From the NCBI RefSeq assembly GCF_017676365.1, contig NZ_JADKMA010000015.1:1-64000 (forward strand): DNA of 64,000 bases. The letters run 5' to 3'. Positions 42,231-51,903 of the stretch are shown here, one piece after another; position 1 is the first letter of the stretch; each line of letters opens with the position of its first letter. Made by a program: the position numbers and the translations under genes. Below the pieces are notes generated by a model. The model saw only the letters and a list, made by a program, of their open reading frames with translations. It was not told where the DNA came from and searched no databases. This DNA comes from Streptomyces oryzae. Its GTDB lineage: Bacteria; Actinomycetota; Actinomycetes; Streptomycetales; Streptomycetaceae.

Positions 42231-44911
42231 CGAAGTCCCGCCAGCGGGTCCCTGGTCCCCAGACGTCCGAAGCGGTTCTGGATCTCGAGCCCTCTCGCAA
42301 ACGCCGCCCACCCCTCTCTGTCCTTGCCCAGGTCATCTTCGAGCATGATGCCCAGGTCGATCAGGACGCGGGCCAGGCTGGATGCGTAGGCCCGGTTGGC
42401 CTGTGCCAGGCGGAGATAGCCGTCGACAGCTGCTCGGCTCGCGACTTCGGCCTCGCTGTAACGCTCCAGTCTTCGCAGGACGACGGACAGGCGGAAGTGG
42501 GCCTGGGCTAGGTATGACTCGTCGGCCGACCGGTCGGTGCGCACGCACTGTTGTTCCACGGCAACCGCCTCTTCCGCGACGGTCAGGGCCTCCTCGTAGC
42601 AGCCTGCCTCGCAGAGCAACTGCCCCCAGTTGTACAGGGCTGTACCCAGGCCGCGTTCGGCCTCGGCGTTGTCATGTGCCCGTATCAGGCGTCGCTCCAG
42701 GACGACGGCCCGCTCGATGACCGTGAGCGCGTCTTCCCTCCGGCCCAAGTCCCTGAGGCGGACGGCCAGTTCGTTGAGTGTCAAGGCGTAGGCGGTGGCG
42801 TTGCCCGCGGGGTCCGTTGCGACCGGTTTGCGGTAGGCGGCGGCGAGGCGGTAGTGGAGAAGCAGGTCGAGCGGAGCGAGCGGCTTCGGCGGCGGGTAGG
42901 GAAACGCCGCTGTCGCGGCTCTGAGGAAACGCAGACTCGGGGGTGCGCTCTTGAGGGCTGCCTCCAGGGCACCCAGGACGTGCCCCGCTTCGTCGGAGGC
43001 GGGCCTACTGCCATCTCCGAGCGTGCCGATGGCGCGGGACAGGACGAGGACGGCGCGCAGACGTTGATCGTCGGTGGCGTCGGGCCACAGGGCCGTCAGC
43101 GTGCCGTCGTCGGGGTCGGCAAGGTGGGAGACGGCGTGGTGCTCGGCTACTCGGTCGGGGTGCAGCGAGCCCCAGTAGTGGCCCGGTGGTGGCGGATACA
43201 GCGTCCGTAGCCACTCGGCGACGTCCGTGGCCCGGGTGGGCGGCAGACCGGGCACGTTCCGGGTCAGCGTGAGGGCTTCGGTGCGGGTGGTGGCCCCGAA
43301 CAGCACCGCCCCGGCCACCGCGCGCCGCAGCGTGGTGGCACGCAGATCGTCGAGCCGGAACATCGGCGAGGCGGCTATGCCTTCCCAGTACCGCGTCTCG
43401 TGGTCGAGGAGAAGCTCCTCCACCGGTTGGTCGGGGCTCCTGCCCACGGGAGCGGGGCCGCTTTCCAGCAGGGCTACCAGGGCAGCCATCTGCGTTTCCA
43501 GAACGGAGTGGGAGCGGGCATGGCCGTGCGACGGCACCTTGGGCGGCCTGACGGTCTCAGCCAGCGCCCGCCAGTCCGTCTGCGGCAACCCGGCGACGTG
43601 CCCAAGGAGCTTGGCCAGGTCTCGCGCGGCAGCGGTGAAGGCCACGGCGTGCGCTGTGGGACCGGCCCTCGACGGCAGCAGGGGCTTGAGCGCCAGAGTG
43701 GGGGCCGTACGCAGGATGGCCCGGGTGTCGGGCCCGGCACCCAGTGGCTGGGTCTTCCACTCGCCCTCGGCTCTGGAGATCAGCAGCAGACGGACTCGGT
43801 GACGGGTTGTGCGTTGGTGCTCGATCAAGCGGCGGATCAGGTGGGGCAGCGTCTCGGCGTAGTCGACGACGAGGAAAAAGGGTGAGGAGGTATCCAGAAC
43901 GCTCCAGTCCGGCCCGGGGCCGTCGGGGCAGTCGGGAAGGTCCACGCGCAGTTGGGCGGCAACCCAGCCCTCCTGGCGCAAGTTCGTGATCAGTTGGCGG
44001 GCCAGGCGGGTCTTGCCCTGGCCTCCCGGGCCGGTGAGCACCCGCACCGCGAAGGCGTCCGGGTCGGTCCGGCACCAGTCGAGGAGCGCACGGAGTTCCT
44101 TTTCCCGGCCGTGAAAACGGACGGCTTCGGCGTCGGCGCGCAGCACCATCGCCGGCGAGCACAGGTCGCGGGCGCAGGCGGCGGGTGCGAGGAAGTGATC
44201 GGGTTCGACGGGTTCGAGCACCGGGGCCCAGCCGGTGTGCCGGGCGACAAGCTCGCAAAAGACCGGATCGCCGAGCAGGTCGCGGGTCCTCGTGGCCGTC
44301 AGTCTGCTGCCCACCTGTGCTCGGCGGTCCTGGGCAACCACGCCGACCAGCAGGTCACCGCACAACAGGGCAGCACCCGAGAATCCGGACCATCCGCTCA
44401 CCCCTGCCCCGCGAGGCGGCGTGAAGGCCGGGAGGGGCTGGCCGCTCAGCACCTCATAGCGGTGGGCGAGACGACCGCTGCCGGGGTGGATGTCGCCGCT
44501 GAGCTGTTCGTCCAGGCGGCAGCCTGCGTCCTTCTGCATTCGGGGGTAACCGCAGATGGTCACGGGATGAGGGCGGACGCCGATAAGTTGGCCCCAGCGT
44601 TGTGGCGGGCGAGTACGCAGGTCCCGCATGGATTCGGGGGGCCGCCAAGGGCTGGTGGCCGCTATCTCGATGAGGGAGGCATCGATGGTGGCGTCTCGGC
44701 GGTGCCACAGAGGGGTGGCCGGGACGCGCTCACCGCCCGCCTCCGGGCGGCGCACCGTCACCGGGCCGCCGCCCGGCCCGGCGTCTGCCCCGAAGACGTG
44801 TCCCGTGGTGAGCACGAGCCGCGGTGCGACCAGGTAGCCGGTGGCGAACGACATGGTGTCGGGTCGCAACGGGGTACGGACCCGGACCTGTACTACACGG
44901 TCGAACTCCAC
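42227..44911 (-). CDS. Trypsin-like protease / STAND NTPase / TPR protein
   Basis: An 894-residue three-part protein. (1) Residues 1-235: trypsin-like protease with His38 (LTTGH), Asp77 (ATIDASL) and Ser178 (GWSGFSGAAL). (2) Residues 265-560: NTPase with Walker A GPGGQGKT at 294-301, Walker B LVVDYAE around 350 and LLLISR. (3) From about 690: TPR repeats (ALTLNELAVRLRDLGRREDALTVIERAV; AEAERGLGTALYNWGQLLCEAGCYEEALTVAEEAV). GTG 44911. It lies 75 bp after the trypco2 gene on the same strand. Known for the family: trypsin-STAND proteins with trypco partners are proposed conflict or defence effectors. Inference: TPRs sense, the NTPase oligomerises, the protease acts. Confidence 0.9.
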   Translation of the reverse strand: MEFDRVVQVRVRTPLRPDTMSFATGYLVAPRLVLTTGHVFGADAGPGGGPVTVRRPEAGGERVPATPLWHRRDATIDASLIEIAATSPWRPPESMRDLRTRPPQRWGQLIGVRPHPVTICGYPRMQKDAGCRLDEQLSGDIHPGSGRLAHRYEVLSGQPLPAFTPPRGAGVSGWSGFSGAALLCGDLLVGVVAQDRRAQVGSRLTATRTRDLLGDPVFCELVARHTGWAPVLEPVEPDHFLAPAACARDLCSPAMVLRADAEAVRFHGREKELRALLDWCRTDPDAFAVRVLTGPGGQGKTRLARQLITNLRQEGWVAAQLRVDLPDCPDGPGPDWSVLDTSSPFFLVVDYAETLPHLIRRLIEHQRTTRHRVRLLLISRAEGEWKTQPLGAGPDTRAILRTAPTLALKPLLPSRAGPTAHAVAFTAAARDLAKLLGHVAGLPQTDWRALAETVRPPKVPSHGHARSHSVLETQMAALVALLESGPAPVGRSPDQPVEELLLDHETRYWEGIAASPMFRLDDLRATTLRRAVAGAVLFGATTRTEALTLTRNVPGLPPTRATDVAEWLRTLYPPPPGHYWGSLHPDRVAEHHAVSHLADPDDGTLTALWPDATDDQRLRAVLVLSRAIGTLGDGSRPASDEAGHVLGALEAALKSAPPSLRFLRAATAAFPYPPPKPLAPLDLLLHYRLAAAYRKPVATDPAGNATAYALTLNELAVRLRDLGRREDALTVIERAVVLERRLIRAHDNAEAERGLGTALYNWGQLLCEAGCYEEALTVAEEAVAVEQQCVRTDRSADESYLAQAHFRLSVVLRRLERYSEAEVASRAAVDGYLRLAQANRAYASSLARVLIDLGIMLEDDLGKDREGWAAFARGLEIQNRFGRLGTRDPLAGLR

Positions 44912-44986
44912 GTGGCCCCCGTGACCGTTGCTCGGGCACGTGCCCGGTCCGACTCGCAGCGCACCTGTCGGACTGCGAAGCGCGCG

Positions 44987-45325
44987 CTACGCATCATCCT
45001 CGTCGCTGTCATCATCGCTGACGTCGATGGCGCCGCCATCGGACAGATGCGGTCTCATCGGCACCGTCAGGGTATGGGTGGCGGTACGTGTGCTCTCGCG
45101 CTTGCCTCCCATGCCGACCACGCTGAACCGCAAGCCGCCGTCGGCGCCACTGGCCTGCGCGAGCTCCAGACCGAGTTCGAGGGTGATCTCGCCCAGAGTG
45201 AAGCGCAGTCCGCCGTCCCCGTTCATGTCGATCCGCTGCTGGGCCTCAGAGATCTGATCCCGCAGCAGCGTGATCGCGTCCGCCAGATCCAGCGCTTGTC
45301 CCGCCGCACGCCCGTCACCCGTCAT
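44987..45325 (-). CDS. Trypco2 domain protein (partner of trypsin-NTPase)
   Basis: A 112-residue protein. LADAITLLRDQISEAQQRID, then LRFTLGEITLELGLELAQAS and LRFSVVGMGGKRESTRTATHTLTVPM match trypsin-co-occurring domain 2. The C-terminus is a highly acidic tail (DVSDDDSDEDDA). ATG 45325 has GGGAGGGG upstream. It is the first gene of the two-gene unit with the trypsin-NTPase. Family knowledge suggests it regulates, or is cleaved by, the linked protease; the exact role is unproven. Confidence 0.85.
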   Translation of the reverse strand: MTGDGRAAGQALDLADAITLLRDQISEAQQRIDMNGDGGLRFTLGEITLELGLELAQASGADGGLRFSVVGMGGKRESTRTATHTLTVPMRPHLSDGGAIDVSDDDSDEDDA

Positions 45326-45469
45326 TCCTCGACGCCCCTCCCACCAGTGATCCGCAGTCTTCCACTTACCCGAACTGCCCCACCGGCCACACTTCTTGGG
45401 GGTCAGCGGCACGGCAAGGTCGCGCTCGCTCAGAGGTGGAGCGGGGTAGCAACGTCGCGGTGGTCGTCA

Positions 45470-45540
45470 GACCGGGGTCCGAGCGAAGAGCCTGGCTGTG
45501 CAGCAGGCGCCATGGCCGGTTTCCTGGTGGACGTGTACCG
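45470..45540 (-). mobile_element. Short IS481-family transposase fragment
   Basis: The minus strand encodes QETGHGACCTARLFARTPV, matching the DNGxxYTAKxFTR region of IS481 transposases and the longer fragment at 58.2-58.4 kb. Both fragments are followed on their upstream side by the dispersed repeat, so the two were probably duplicated as one block. Confidence 0.55.
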
Positions 45541-45570
45541 CGCCTCAACTCTCCGACTGTCCGTCAGATC

Positions 45571-45945
45571 GAGTCAGCGCAAATCCAGCAACCGGAAACC
45601 CCAACCGGATTCAACTATCCCGCCACATAGCGCTGACCTGCACAAACGAAAGCCCCGCACCCCGAATCGCCCCTGCTTGATGTTCCAGCGGAATTCCACA
45701 ACATCGCATACGGGAAACCCCCTGACCTGCATCAAAGCCAGTAAAAGAGCCTCTACTCGAACAGCTCACACATTGAACCGGAACGTCGACGAAACAGCAG
45801 TCACCTGCGAAAATGCGCCGCTGCGAGACGGCAACCAGCGCAGAACCAGCAACCGTCGACGGTACCGCCCGCAGTCCGGAGGACCGCTGATCACTTGAGC
45901 TCACCTGGGCGTTCGATGACGAAGGGTCGATCCAGCGAGGTGAGT
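45571..45945 (+). repeat. Dispersed repeat, copy B (longest)
   Basis: Begins gtcagcgcaaatccagcaac and runs through cattcaactatccc-like, ctgacctgcatcaaagccag, cacctgcgaaaa and aaccagcgcagaaccagcaa to cacttgagctcacctgggcg and atccagcgaggtgag. The last 110 bases are shared with the short copy at 50415. Abuts the ISL3 transposase end. Confidence 0.85.
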
Positions 45946-45956
45946 ACAGCAGACAG

Positions 45957-46715
45957 TCAGTCCAGCCTATCCACACACAGTTGGACGCGGGACCAGCGCT
46001 CAGTCGCCTGATCTGCGCTGCTCAGGGCAGGGAGGACATGCCAGCGATCAGCGACCTGGACCGCGTCAGGCAGAGCACGACGGATGGCCTCGGCGTAGGT
46101 GGCGGAGCCGTCGCAGCACACGACCCCGACGTCCGGATGTTCGCGCGGCCACGTCTCCAGGGTGTCGGCCGTGCGGTCGGGCAGCACGTCGATCCGCTCA
46201 TGGGTCTCGGCGTTGATGATCATGGTGGCGTGGCGGTGCCGCCGGCGCAGAGCGAAGTCGTCGACGCCGATCACATGGGGCACCCGCCCGACGGGCAGCG
46301 GGATCTGCAGCAGCGGGCGCAGAGCCGTGTGGTGCGGCAGGCTCACCGCGAGTATCGCCAGTAAACGCGCTCCGGCCCGGCCCGCTAACTCCCTGACCAC
46401 GGCTTCGACGTGACTGGACAGGCGACCGGTTCGCCGCTGGTATCGGTCCAGCACTCCGGGCACCCGCTCGCGGAAGGTGTGGTGGCAGCCGCGTGTGGGG
46501 CACACCAGGCGCCGCACCCGCACACGGACCACCACCCGTCGTTCACCGACCGGCACCTCGGCCACTGTCCGCCAGTGATAGCCGTGCACGCGTTCCGACG
46601 AGGCCCCGCACACCGTGCAGACTGCAGTGTCTCGCGGAGTCCGTGCCCGCACCACGATCCGCTCACCTTCATCGACCACATCATCGATGACCAGCGAGGA
46701 CAGTCCCGAGAACAC
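45957..46715 (-). mobile_element. ISL3-family transposase, C-terminally truncated
   Basis: A 252-codon frame with the ISL3 zinc-binding start (CTVCGASSERVHGYHWRTVAEVPVG; CPTRGCHHTF), the helix-turn-helix region and the first catalytic part (HVIGVDDFALRRRHRHATMIIN; VVCCDGSATYAEAIRRALPDAVQVADRWHVL). It stops near 45957 after about half the family length (normally over 500 residues), next to repeat copy B. It is probably inactive. Confidence 0.88.
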
Positions 46716-47076
46716 CGTCTACAAGCTCATTGACATCCTCCACGCGAATATCAACGCCCTGTCACGACGCTCCGTCACCACCGAAGGGAGACAGGGCTCT
46801 TGACCGCGCAGACCCCACATTCGCGCCGCTCCGGAAAGGAGCCTGATAGTCCGGTGCGGCCGGGGCGGGGCCGGCGGAATTCCCGGGCGGCGAGGCGGCG
46901 TCGGACGGCGGCTTGGAGCCGCATGCGCTGCGTGCGCAGTTCCTGGTTCTTCTGCGCTCTCGACTTGGGTGTCCGGGACCGCTTCCAGATCGGCTCCCAA
47001 GGCAGCGGCCCGAACACCTCAGCCCCCTCGGCCAACTCCCTTACCGCCGCACCACGGCCGCAGCTGACCCGAGGCT
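46716..47076. other. Stretch between ISL3 remnant and cupin gene
   Basis: No gene is supported with confidence. A minus-strand frame at 46775-47035 encodes FGPLPWEPIWKRSRTPKSRA, a basic helical peptide that may be the remnant of a mobile-element protein. I do not recognise it. Confidence 0.45.
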
Positions 47077-47991
47077 TCAGGTCAGCGGAGTGTTGGCCAG
47101 GACGCGGCGGAGGATGCCCCAGGAGAGATCGGAGTGGGTCTCGAAGAAATCGTGCTTCTTGGTGATCTCGTGGACGTACTTGAAACGGTCACGGGAGTAG
47201 CTTTCGTTGTCTTCGCGCTGGACGGCCGTCTCGTCCGGGTTGAGGTAGACGTGAAAGCTGGCGCCGAATTCAGCGGTGGAATTCATGTAGCCAGGACCGG
47301 TGATGCCGTCGCCGCCGTCCAGTGGGCAGTACACCCGGTGCACGGCGTAGGTGTCCTTGGACAGCCAGGCGCACTGGCCGGGGGTGAGGGTGAGCAGGCC
47401 GAGCTTGGTGGCATCCCACTCGAGGCGGTCGTAGACCATGACGTCGAGCTGGCCGGCGAGGCAGAAGACGATGCCGGTGGTGTGGCCGTGGGAGTGGATG
47501 GGCGAGTAGTGCTGGGCCGGCCAGATCTCCAGGACGACGGGGGAGCCGATGTCACCCTTGGGGTGATCGTCGGGGTGAAGGTGGCCGTGCTTGGCTGCCA
47601 GGTAGTCGTAGTCGCCCCGCCCGGTGCAGGCGACGCGAATGTAGGGCGGGTGGGAGGCGTCGTTCCCCTTCTTCTCCTGCAGGATCTGACGCAGCAGCCC
47701 CACCTTGCGACCGGGTTCTGCGGGGGCGAGATGCTTGCGCATCGCTTCGACTTCCCACGCGGACAAGCGCAGGTCCTCGGCCTTGCGCGCCAGGTCCATG
47801 ACGGCCGGCGGGATCATCAGCTGGCGGGCGTACTCGTCGAAGGAGGTGGCTTGCCCGATCACCAGCGACGGTACAGCTTCGGCGCCCTTGAGGCGCAGCT
47901 TGCGTTCCTCTTCCTTGGTGATGTGGAAGGGGTGTTTGACCTCGCCGGACTCCGCGGTGTCGCCGGACGGCTGAGTGCCGGTCATGCTCAT
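47077..47991 (-). CDS. Cupin protein, cysteine dioxygenase-like
   Basis: A 304-residue protein. The cupin core carries HYSPIHSHGHTTGIVFCLAG, giving His166 and His168, and a later His218 (DTYAVHRVYC). This is the two-His-plus-His pattern of type I cysteine/thiol dioxygenases, which add O2 to a thiol through Fe(II). The N-terminal 140 residues are helical and longer than in simple cysteine dioxygenases. ATG 47991 has AGGGAG upstream. No transporter or sulfur gene is adjacent, so the thiol substrate is unknown. Confidence 0.85.
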   Translation of the reverse strand: MSMTGTQPSGDTAESGEVKHPFHITKEEERKLRLKGAEAVPSLVIGQATSFDEYARQLMIPPAVMDLARKAEDLRLSAWEVEAMRKHLAPAEPGRKVGLLRQILQEKKGNDASHPPYIRVACTGRGDYDYLAAKHGHLHPDDHPKGDIGSPVVLEIWPAQHYSPIHSHGHTTGIVFCLAGQLDVMVYDRLEWDATKLGLLTLTPGQCAWLSKDTYAVHRVYCPLDGGDGITGPGYMNSTAEFGASFHVYLNPDETAVQREDNESYSRDRFKYVHEITKKHDFFETHSDLSWGILRRVLANTPLT

Positions 47992-48205
47992 GAGGAACTC
48001 CCTGGTGTTGTTGAGCGGGGACATGGTGCATGGAGGCGCCATGTCGCGGTTGCAGCAGTGCGCGACGCCCACCGAACGAACGGGTTTCAGCGCACGTGAC
48101 GGCGCCTTCCAAGCAACAGATGTGACCGCATTCCCTGAACCGGTGACACCGTTCAGCCAGCAGTCAGTGATCCGGATTGATCTGCCGCGTCTTCGGCTCT
48201 GACGG

Positions 48206-49762
48206 TCAGGTGGCGATGGGAAGGTGAGCGCTGATGTGCCCGAGGCGCATGACTTCGTGGCCGCTGTGGTCGAAGAGGGCGACGGCGGTGACGTCGATGC
48301 CAGTGTCGTTGGGCTGCTGCCGGTTGAGGACGGCCTTGCCGCCGTTGTCGAGTGCGAGGGTGGTGTTGGGGGCGGGTGCTGTGGGCTGTTGCTGTCCGTT
48401 GATCGTGATCTCGTTGAACTTCAGATGCACGGTGGGAGAGGGCGCCTCGTCGTTGGTGGAGGTGACCGTGACGTCGAGACTCATGGCCGTGAGGGCAGCG
48501 ACCAGAGGGGCGTTGGTGCCGGCTTGGGCGGTGGCGGCGGTTACGGTCCCGTGCACGGTGCGAACGCCGCCGCTCAGAATGGTGGTGATGCTGCTTTCAC
48601 CCTGGGAGATCTGGATCGACTGGTTTTCGCCCTTCTTCAGGCTGTCGCTGGTGAGCGAGGTGTGCTGGGAGGCCGGGGCGGCGGAGGGGCGGGCGCCGGA
48701 AGCGCCCAGTTCGTTGGGGGCGGTCGCCTGGGGGAGGCCGGCAACCGTCGCTTGCCCGGCCATCATCCGCGGAGGCTGTTTGACCAGCGCCAGGGCACAG
48801 GTATCGCCCGCGGTGATGGCGGTGGCCTTCTTGCCCTGAGTCTTGTGTTTCAGCTCGCTGACCACCTCGTGCTCGTTGTCGCCGACGGCGATGACCTGAC
48901 CCTCCGCGGTGAGTGCCAGGCTGTAGACCTTGCTGGCGGCGATGGCGGTGACGCGCTTGCCCGCGGTCTCCGCGATCAGCTTGGTGATCTCTCCGCAGTA
49001 CTCCTTGCCGGCACCGATGACCTGGCCGTCGTCAGTCAGCGCCAGGCTGTGCCACTGCCCGGAGGAGACGGCGATGATGCGCTTGCCCTTGGCCTGGGAG
49101 AGCAGGCCGGAAAGCGCCCGATACTTGTCATCACCGGCGCCGATGACCTGGCCGTCGTCAGTCAGCGCGAAACTGCGGTACCACGCGTTGGCGACCGCGG
49201 TGACGCGCTTGCCCTTGGCCATGTCGGCCAGACTGGGGGCCTGATCCCACAGGCCGGCGCCTGCGCCGATGACCTGGCCGTCGTCAGTCAGCGCCAAGCT
49301 GGAAAACCAGGCGGCGGCGATGGCGGTGACGCGTTTGCCCTTGGTCTGGGAGAGCAGCTCGGAGATGCACTTCTTGTAGCTGTCGCCTGCCTCGTGGTAC
49401 TGCTCGCCCGCAGCGGCGATGATGTGGCCGTCATCAGTCACCGCCAGACTGTGGGAATCTCCGGCGGCGATGGCGGTGATGCGCTTGTCTGCAGCCTGGG
49501 TGCTCAGATCGGCGAGCTGCTGCCGGTCCGGACCGGCGCCGATGATGTGGCCGTCGTCCGTCAGCGCCAAGGCGTGATTTTGGCCGGCGGAGATGGCGGT
49601 GATGTGTTTACCTGCGGTCTTGTGCCCCAGGTCCGAGGCATGAGTGTTCCCCTCCCCGTCTTTGCCGGCGCCGACGACCCGGGTGACGGGACCATCTGCC
49701 GCCGCGACGGCTGCGGTGTGGGACACGGTCAACAGACCAGACTCGGAGGCGGGTTCAGGCAT
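48206..49762 (-). CDS. RCC1-repeat beta-propeller protein
   Basis: A 518-residue protein. Residues 28-335 contain about seven units of roughly 46 residues: KRVTAIAAAWFSSLALTDDGQVIGAG-type, the RCC1 (BNR-like) propeller pattern. The rest is Ser/Thr/Gln-rich and ends in a beta domain (VHLKFNEITINGQQQPTAPAPNTTLALDNGGKAVL). No signal peptide is evident. The near-identical repeats at DNA level (gatgacctggccgtcgtcag) suggest recent internal duplication. Function unknown; possibly a protein-binding scaffold. Confidence 0.82.
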   Translation of the reverse strand: MPEPASESGLLTVSHTAAVAAADGPVTRVVGAGKDGEGNTHASDLGHKTAGKHITAISAGQNHALALTDDGHIIGAGPDRQQLADLSTQAADKRITAIAAGDSHSLAVTDDGHIIAAAGEQYHEAGDSYKKCISELLSQTKGKRVTAIAAAWFSSLALTDDGQVIGAGAGLWDQAPSLADMAKGKRVTAVANAWYRSFALTDDGQVIGAGDDKYRALSGLLSQAKGKRIIAVSSGQWHSLALTDDGQVIGAGKEYCGEITKLIAETAGKRVTAIAASKVYSLALTAEGQVIAVGDNEHEVVSELKHKTQGKKATAITAGDTCALALVKQPPRMMAGQATVAGLPQATAPNELGASGARPSAAPASQHTSLTSDSLKKGENQSIQISQGESSITTILSGGVRTVHGTVTAATAQAGTNAPLVAALTAMSLDVTVTSTNDEAPSPTVHLKFNEITINGQQQPTAPAPNTTLALDNGGKAVLNRQQPNDTGIDVTAVALFDHSGHEVMRLGHISAHLPIAT

Positions 49763-50029
49763 GGACCTATTCCTTCGCCGTACGAATGTCGGATTGACGT
49801 AACCGTCTTGCAGGGAGCAGGTCGGTTCTCAGGCCAGGGATGGCCTGCCAGACAAGGGCGCCGGCAATCTCCTCCGGACGCGAGACTGAAGGGACGGCTG
49901 GCCTTCTGAGCGTGCCCCTGTGACATGCCCCATGCCCCACCCCTTCCTGCGCCTGCCGTCAGATCCAACCGTGGTCACAATGACGGGCCTGATGGGCACC
50001 AAGAGGCCTAAACTCATCCGATTGTGTGC

Positions 50030-50250
50030 TCTATGGAACGGGGCAGAGCCGCAGGCACCGCATCGCTCGCAAGGGCACCGACACTTCGCAACGACTCGCC
50101 GTCACCACTGGACCGTCGAACGGAGCATGGCCTGGCTCGCCAGCTGCCGCCGCCTCCACCGCCGCTACGAGCGCAAGGCGGAGCACTTCCTCGCCTTCAC
50201 AGCATCACCTGCACCCTCATCTGCTGCCGCAGCAAATACGCAGGTCACCG
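50030..50250 (+). mobile_element. IS5/IS4-type transposase C-terminal remnant
   Basis: Three frames in succession encode HRIARKGTDTSQRL, then RHHWTVERSMAWLASCRRLHRRYERKAEHFLAF, then ITCTLICCRSKY. Together they form the Glu-containing end (VERxMAWL) of an IS5-type transposase. Two frameshifts and the absence of the rest show a dead remnant. The flanks 49763-50029 and 50251-50414 carry no gene I can support. Confidence 0.75.
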
Positions 50251-50414
50251 TAGTGGGCAAGACCAGCCATGTTTGTGGCTCCTGCCGGGGGCGCGAACCT
50301 ACGGCTACGGGGCCACAGGGGCCCGGGACGGGCAGGGCGCGGAAACCGCGGTCGACAGGGGGCTCATGACGGCGGATTCCGGGGACGACCGCCCGCCCAT
50401 AACTGACGCCCTGT

Positions 50415-50530
50415 CAAATTTAACCAGCGCACAACCAGCAGCCGTTGACGGCACGCCCGAAGCCCGGCGGAACGCCGATGACTTGAGCTCGCCTGGACGT
50501 TTGATGACCAAGGGCCGACCCAGCGAGGCT
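50415..50530 (+). repeat. Dispersed repeat, short copy E
   Basis: tgtcaaatttaaccagcgca, then aaccagcagccgttgacggc and gatgacttgagctcgcctgg to acccagcgaggc. It matches the last 110 bases of copy B and the first 20 bases of copies A and C, as if the middle had been deleted. Confidence 0.7.
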
Positions 50531-50567
50531 CCGGACGAGCCTGTTTGGTCCCCGACCGGGGGTCAGG

Positions 50568-51857
50568 TCAAGTACGCTCACCGGCCATTCGCCGGCCGCG
50601 CTCCGCGGTGCCTCCGGTGGCGAACCGTTCCACGGCGAAGGGGGTCAGTTCGTCGGCGAGTCTGCCGTGCAGTACGAGTGGTGCGAGCGCGGCGGCCGTG
50701 GCCGGGGCAAGGGTGAGGCCGAGCGTCCCGTGCCCGGTCGCCACATACACCCCTGCGCGGCCGGGGACAGAGCCGATCAGCGGGAGCCCGTCGGGCGTCG
50801 ACGGGCGCATTCCCGCCAGTCGGAGACCTGCCTGTTCCGGCTGCCAGTCGTGCAGATACCGGGTAGCGCCGCTCAGGATGCGCCGGATCAGCCGGGGGTT
50901 GACCCGGCCGTCACGGGCGCCCAGCTCGAACATCCCAGAGACGCGCAGACCCGCGTCGAAGGGGCTGCACGCGATGTTCGCCTCGATGAGTTTCATCGGG
51001 TGCCGCGGTGCCGTACCGGCCCCTGTCGAGGTGATGCTGTAGCCCTTCCCTCCTTGAAGCGGTACGCGGACGCCGAGGCCCCGCAGCAACTCCCGCGACC
51101 AGGTGCCTGCCGCGATGACGACGCGGTCGGCGGTCTCGGTGCTCTTGCCTGCCCGTACCGACCAGCCCCGGGAGCCGTCGGAGACGATGCCGTGCACCTC
51201 CGCCCGCTCCCGGATCTCGACCCCCTTCGACCTCAGGGCGGCACGCAGCCCGGCGACCAGGGTCTCGGGGCGCACGTGGAGTTCGTCCTGTGCGTGGACA
51301 GCGCCGACGATCCCCTCCCCCAGCGCGGGTTCCACGCTGCGGGCTTCCTGGGCGGAATACTGCCGGTAGGAACCGGGGTAGCCGGCCCGTTCGGCGCTCG
51401 CGACCAGCTCGGCCGCCTCGTGCAAGCCCTTCTGCGTACGGGCGACGAAGAGCAGGCCGCGGGGGTGGATCTCGAACTCGACTCCGGAGTCCCGAAGTTG
51501 GGTGTACTGCTCGCAGCTACGCGCCCCCAGGCCCAGCATCGCCGCCAGGCCCGCACGGTGCGTGGCCGCGTTCGAGCTGCGCAGGAACCCCAGGCACCAG
51601 CGCAAAAGAGCGGCCGACGGCCTCGGGCGGACGACGAGCGAGGCACCGGAACCGAGTGCCCGCCGAACCGCCGCACCGGCCACGCCCGGCGCCGCGAGCG
51701 GCCCGGACATGACGGGAACGACCCATCCGGCGTTGCACAGCGAGGCTCCGCCGCCCGGCTCTCCGCGGCCGAGAACGGTGACGTCCGCGCCCTCGCGGGA
51801 CAGGGCGAGCGCGGTGCAGAGGCCGATGACGCCACCTCCGATGACGATGATTCGCAC
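50568..51857 (-). CDS. FAD-dependent amino acid oxidase/dehydrogenase (DadA-like)
   Basis: A 429-residue DAO-family protein with an N-terminal Rossmann motif (IIVIGGGVIGLCTALALSREGADVTVLGRG), the ALLRWCLGFLRSS region and the C-terminal FAD-contact loop GLRLAGMRPSTPDGLPLIGSVP. It matches the D-amino-acid dehydrogenase / glycine-oxidase group that deaminates small D-amino acids or sarcosine-like amines. ATG 51857. It lies downstream of a solute symporter and its small partner on the same strand and likely oxidises the imported substrate. Confidence 0.92.
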   Translation of the reverse strand: MRIIVIGGGVIGLCTALALSREGADVTVLGRGEPGGGASLCNAGWVVPVMSGPLAAPGVAGAAVRRALGSGASLVVRPRPSAALLRWCLGFLRSSNAATHRAGLAAMLGLGARSCEQYTQLRDSGVEFEIHPRGLLFVARTQKGLHEAAELVASAERAGYPGSYRQYSAQEARSVEPALGEGIVGAVHAQDELHVRPETLVAGLRAALRSKGVEIRERAEVHGIVSDGSRGWSVRAGKSTETADRVVIAAGTWSRELLRGLGVRVPLQGGKGYSITSTGAGTAPRHPMKLIEANIACSPFDAGLRVSGMFELGARDGRVNPRLIRRILSGATRYLHDWQPEQAGLRLAGMRPSTPDGLPLIGSVPGRAGVYVATGHGTLGLTLAPATAAALAPLVLHGRLADELTPFAVERFATGGTAERGRRMAGERT

Positions 51858-51903
51858 AAAGATTCCTTCCGGCTCACGCGCTGGGGGGGTCAGGACGAAC
51901 AGG

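Noticed and set aside
46775-47035. 86-codon minus-strand frame with GPLPWEPIWKRSR
   Set aside because: No ribosome site and no recognised family; kept only as a possible mobile-element remnant.
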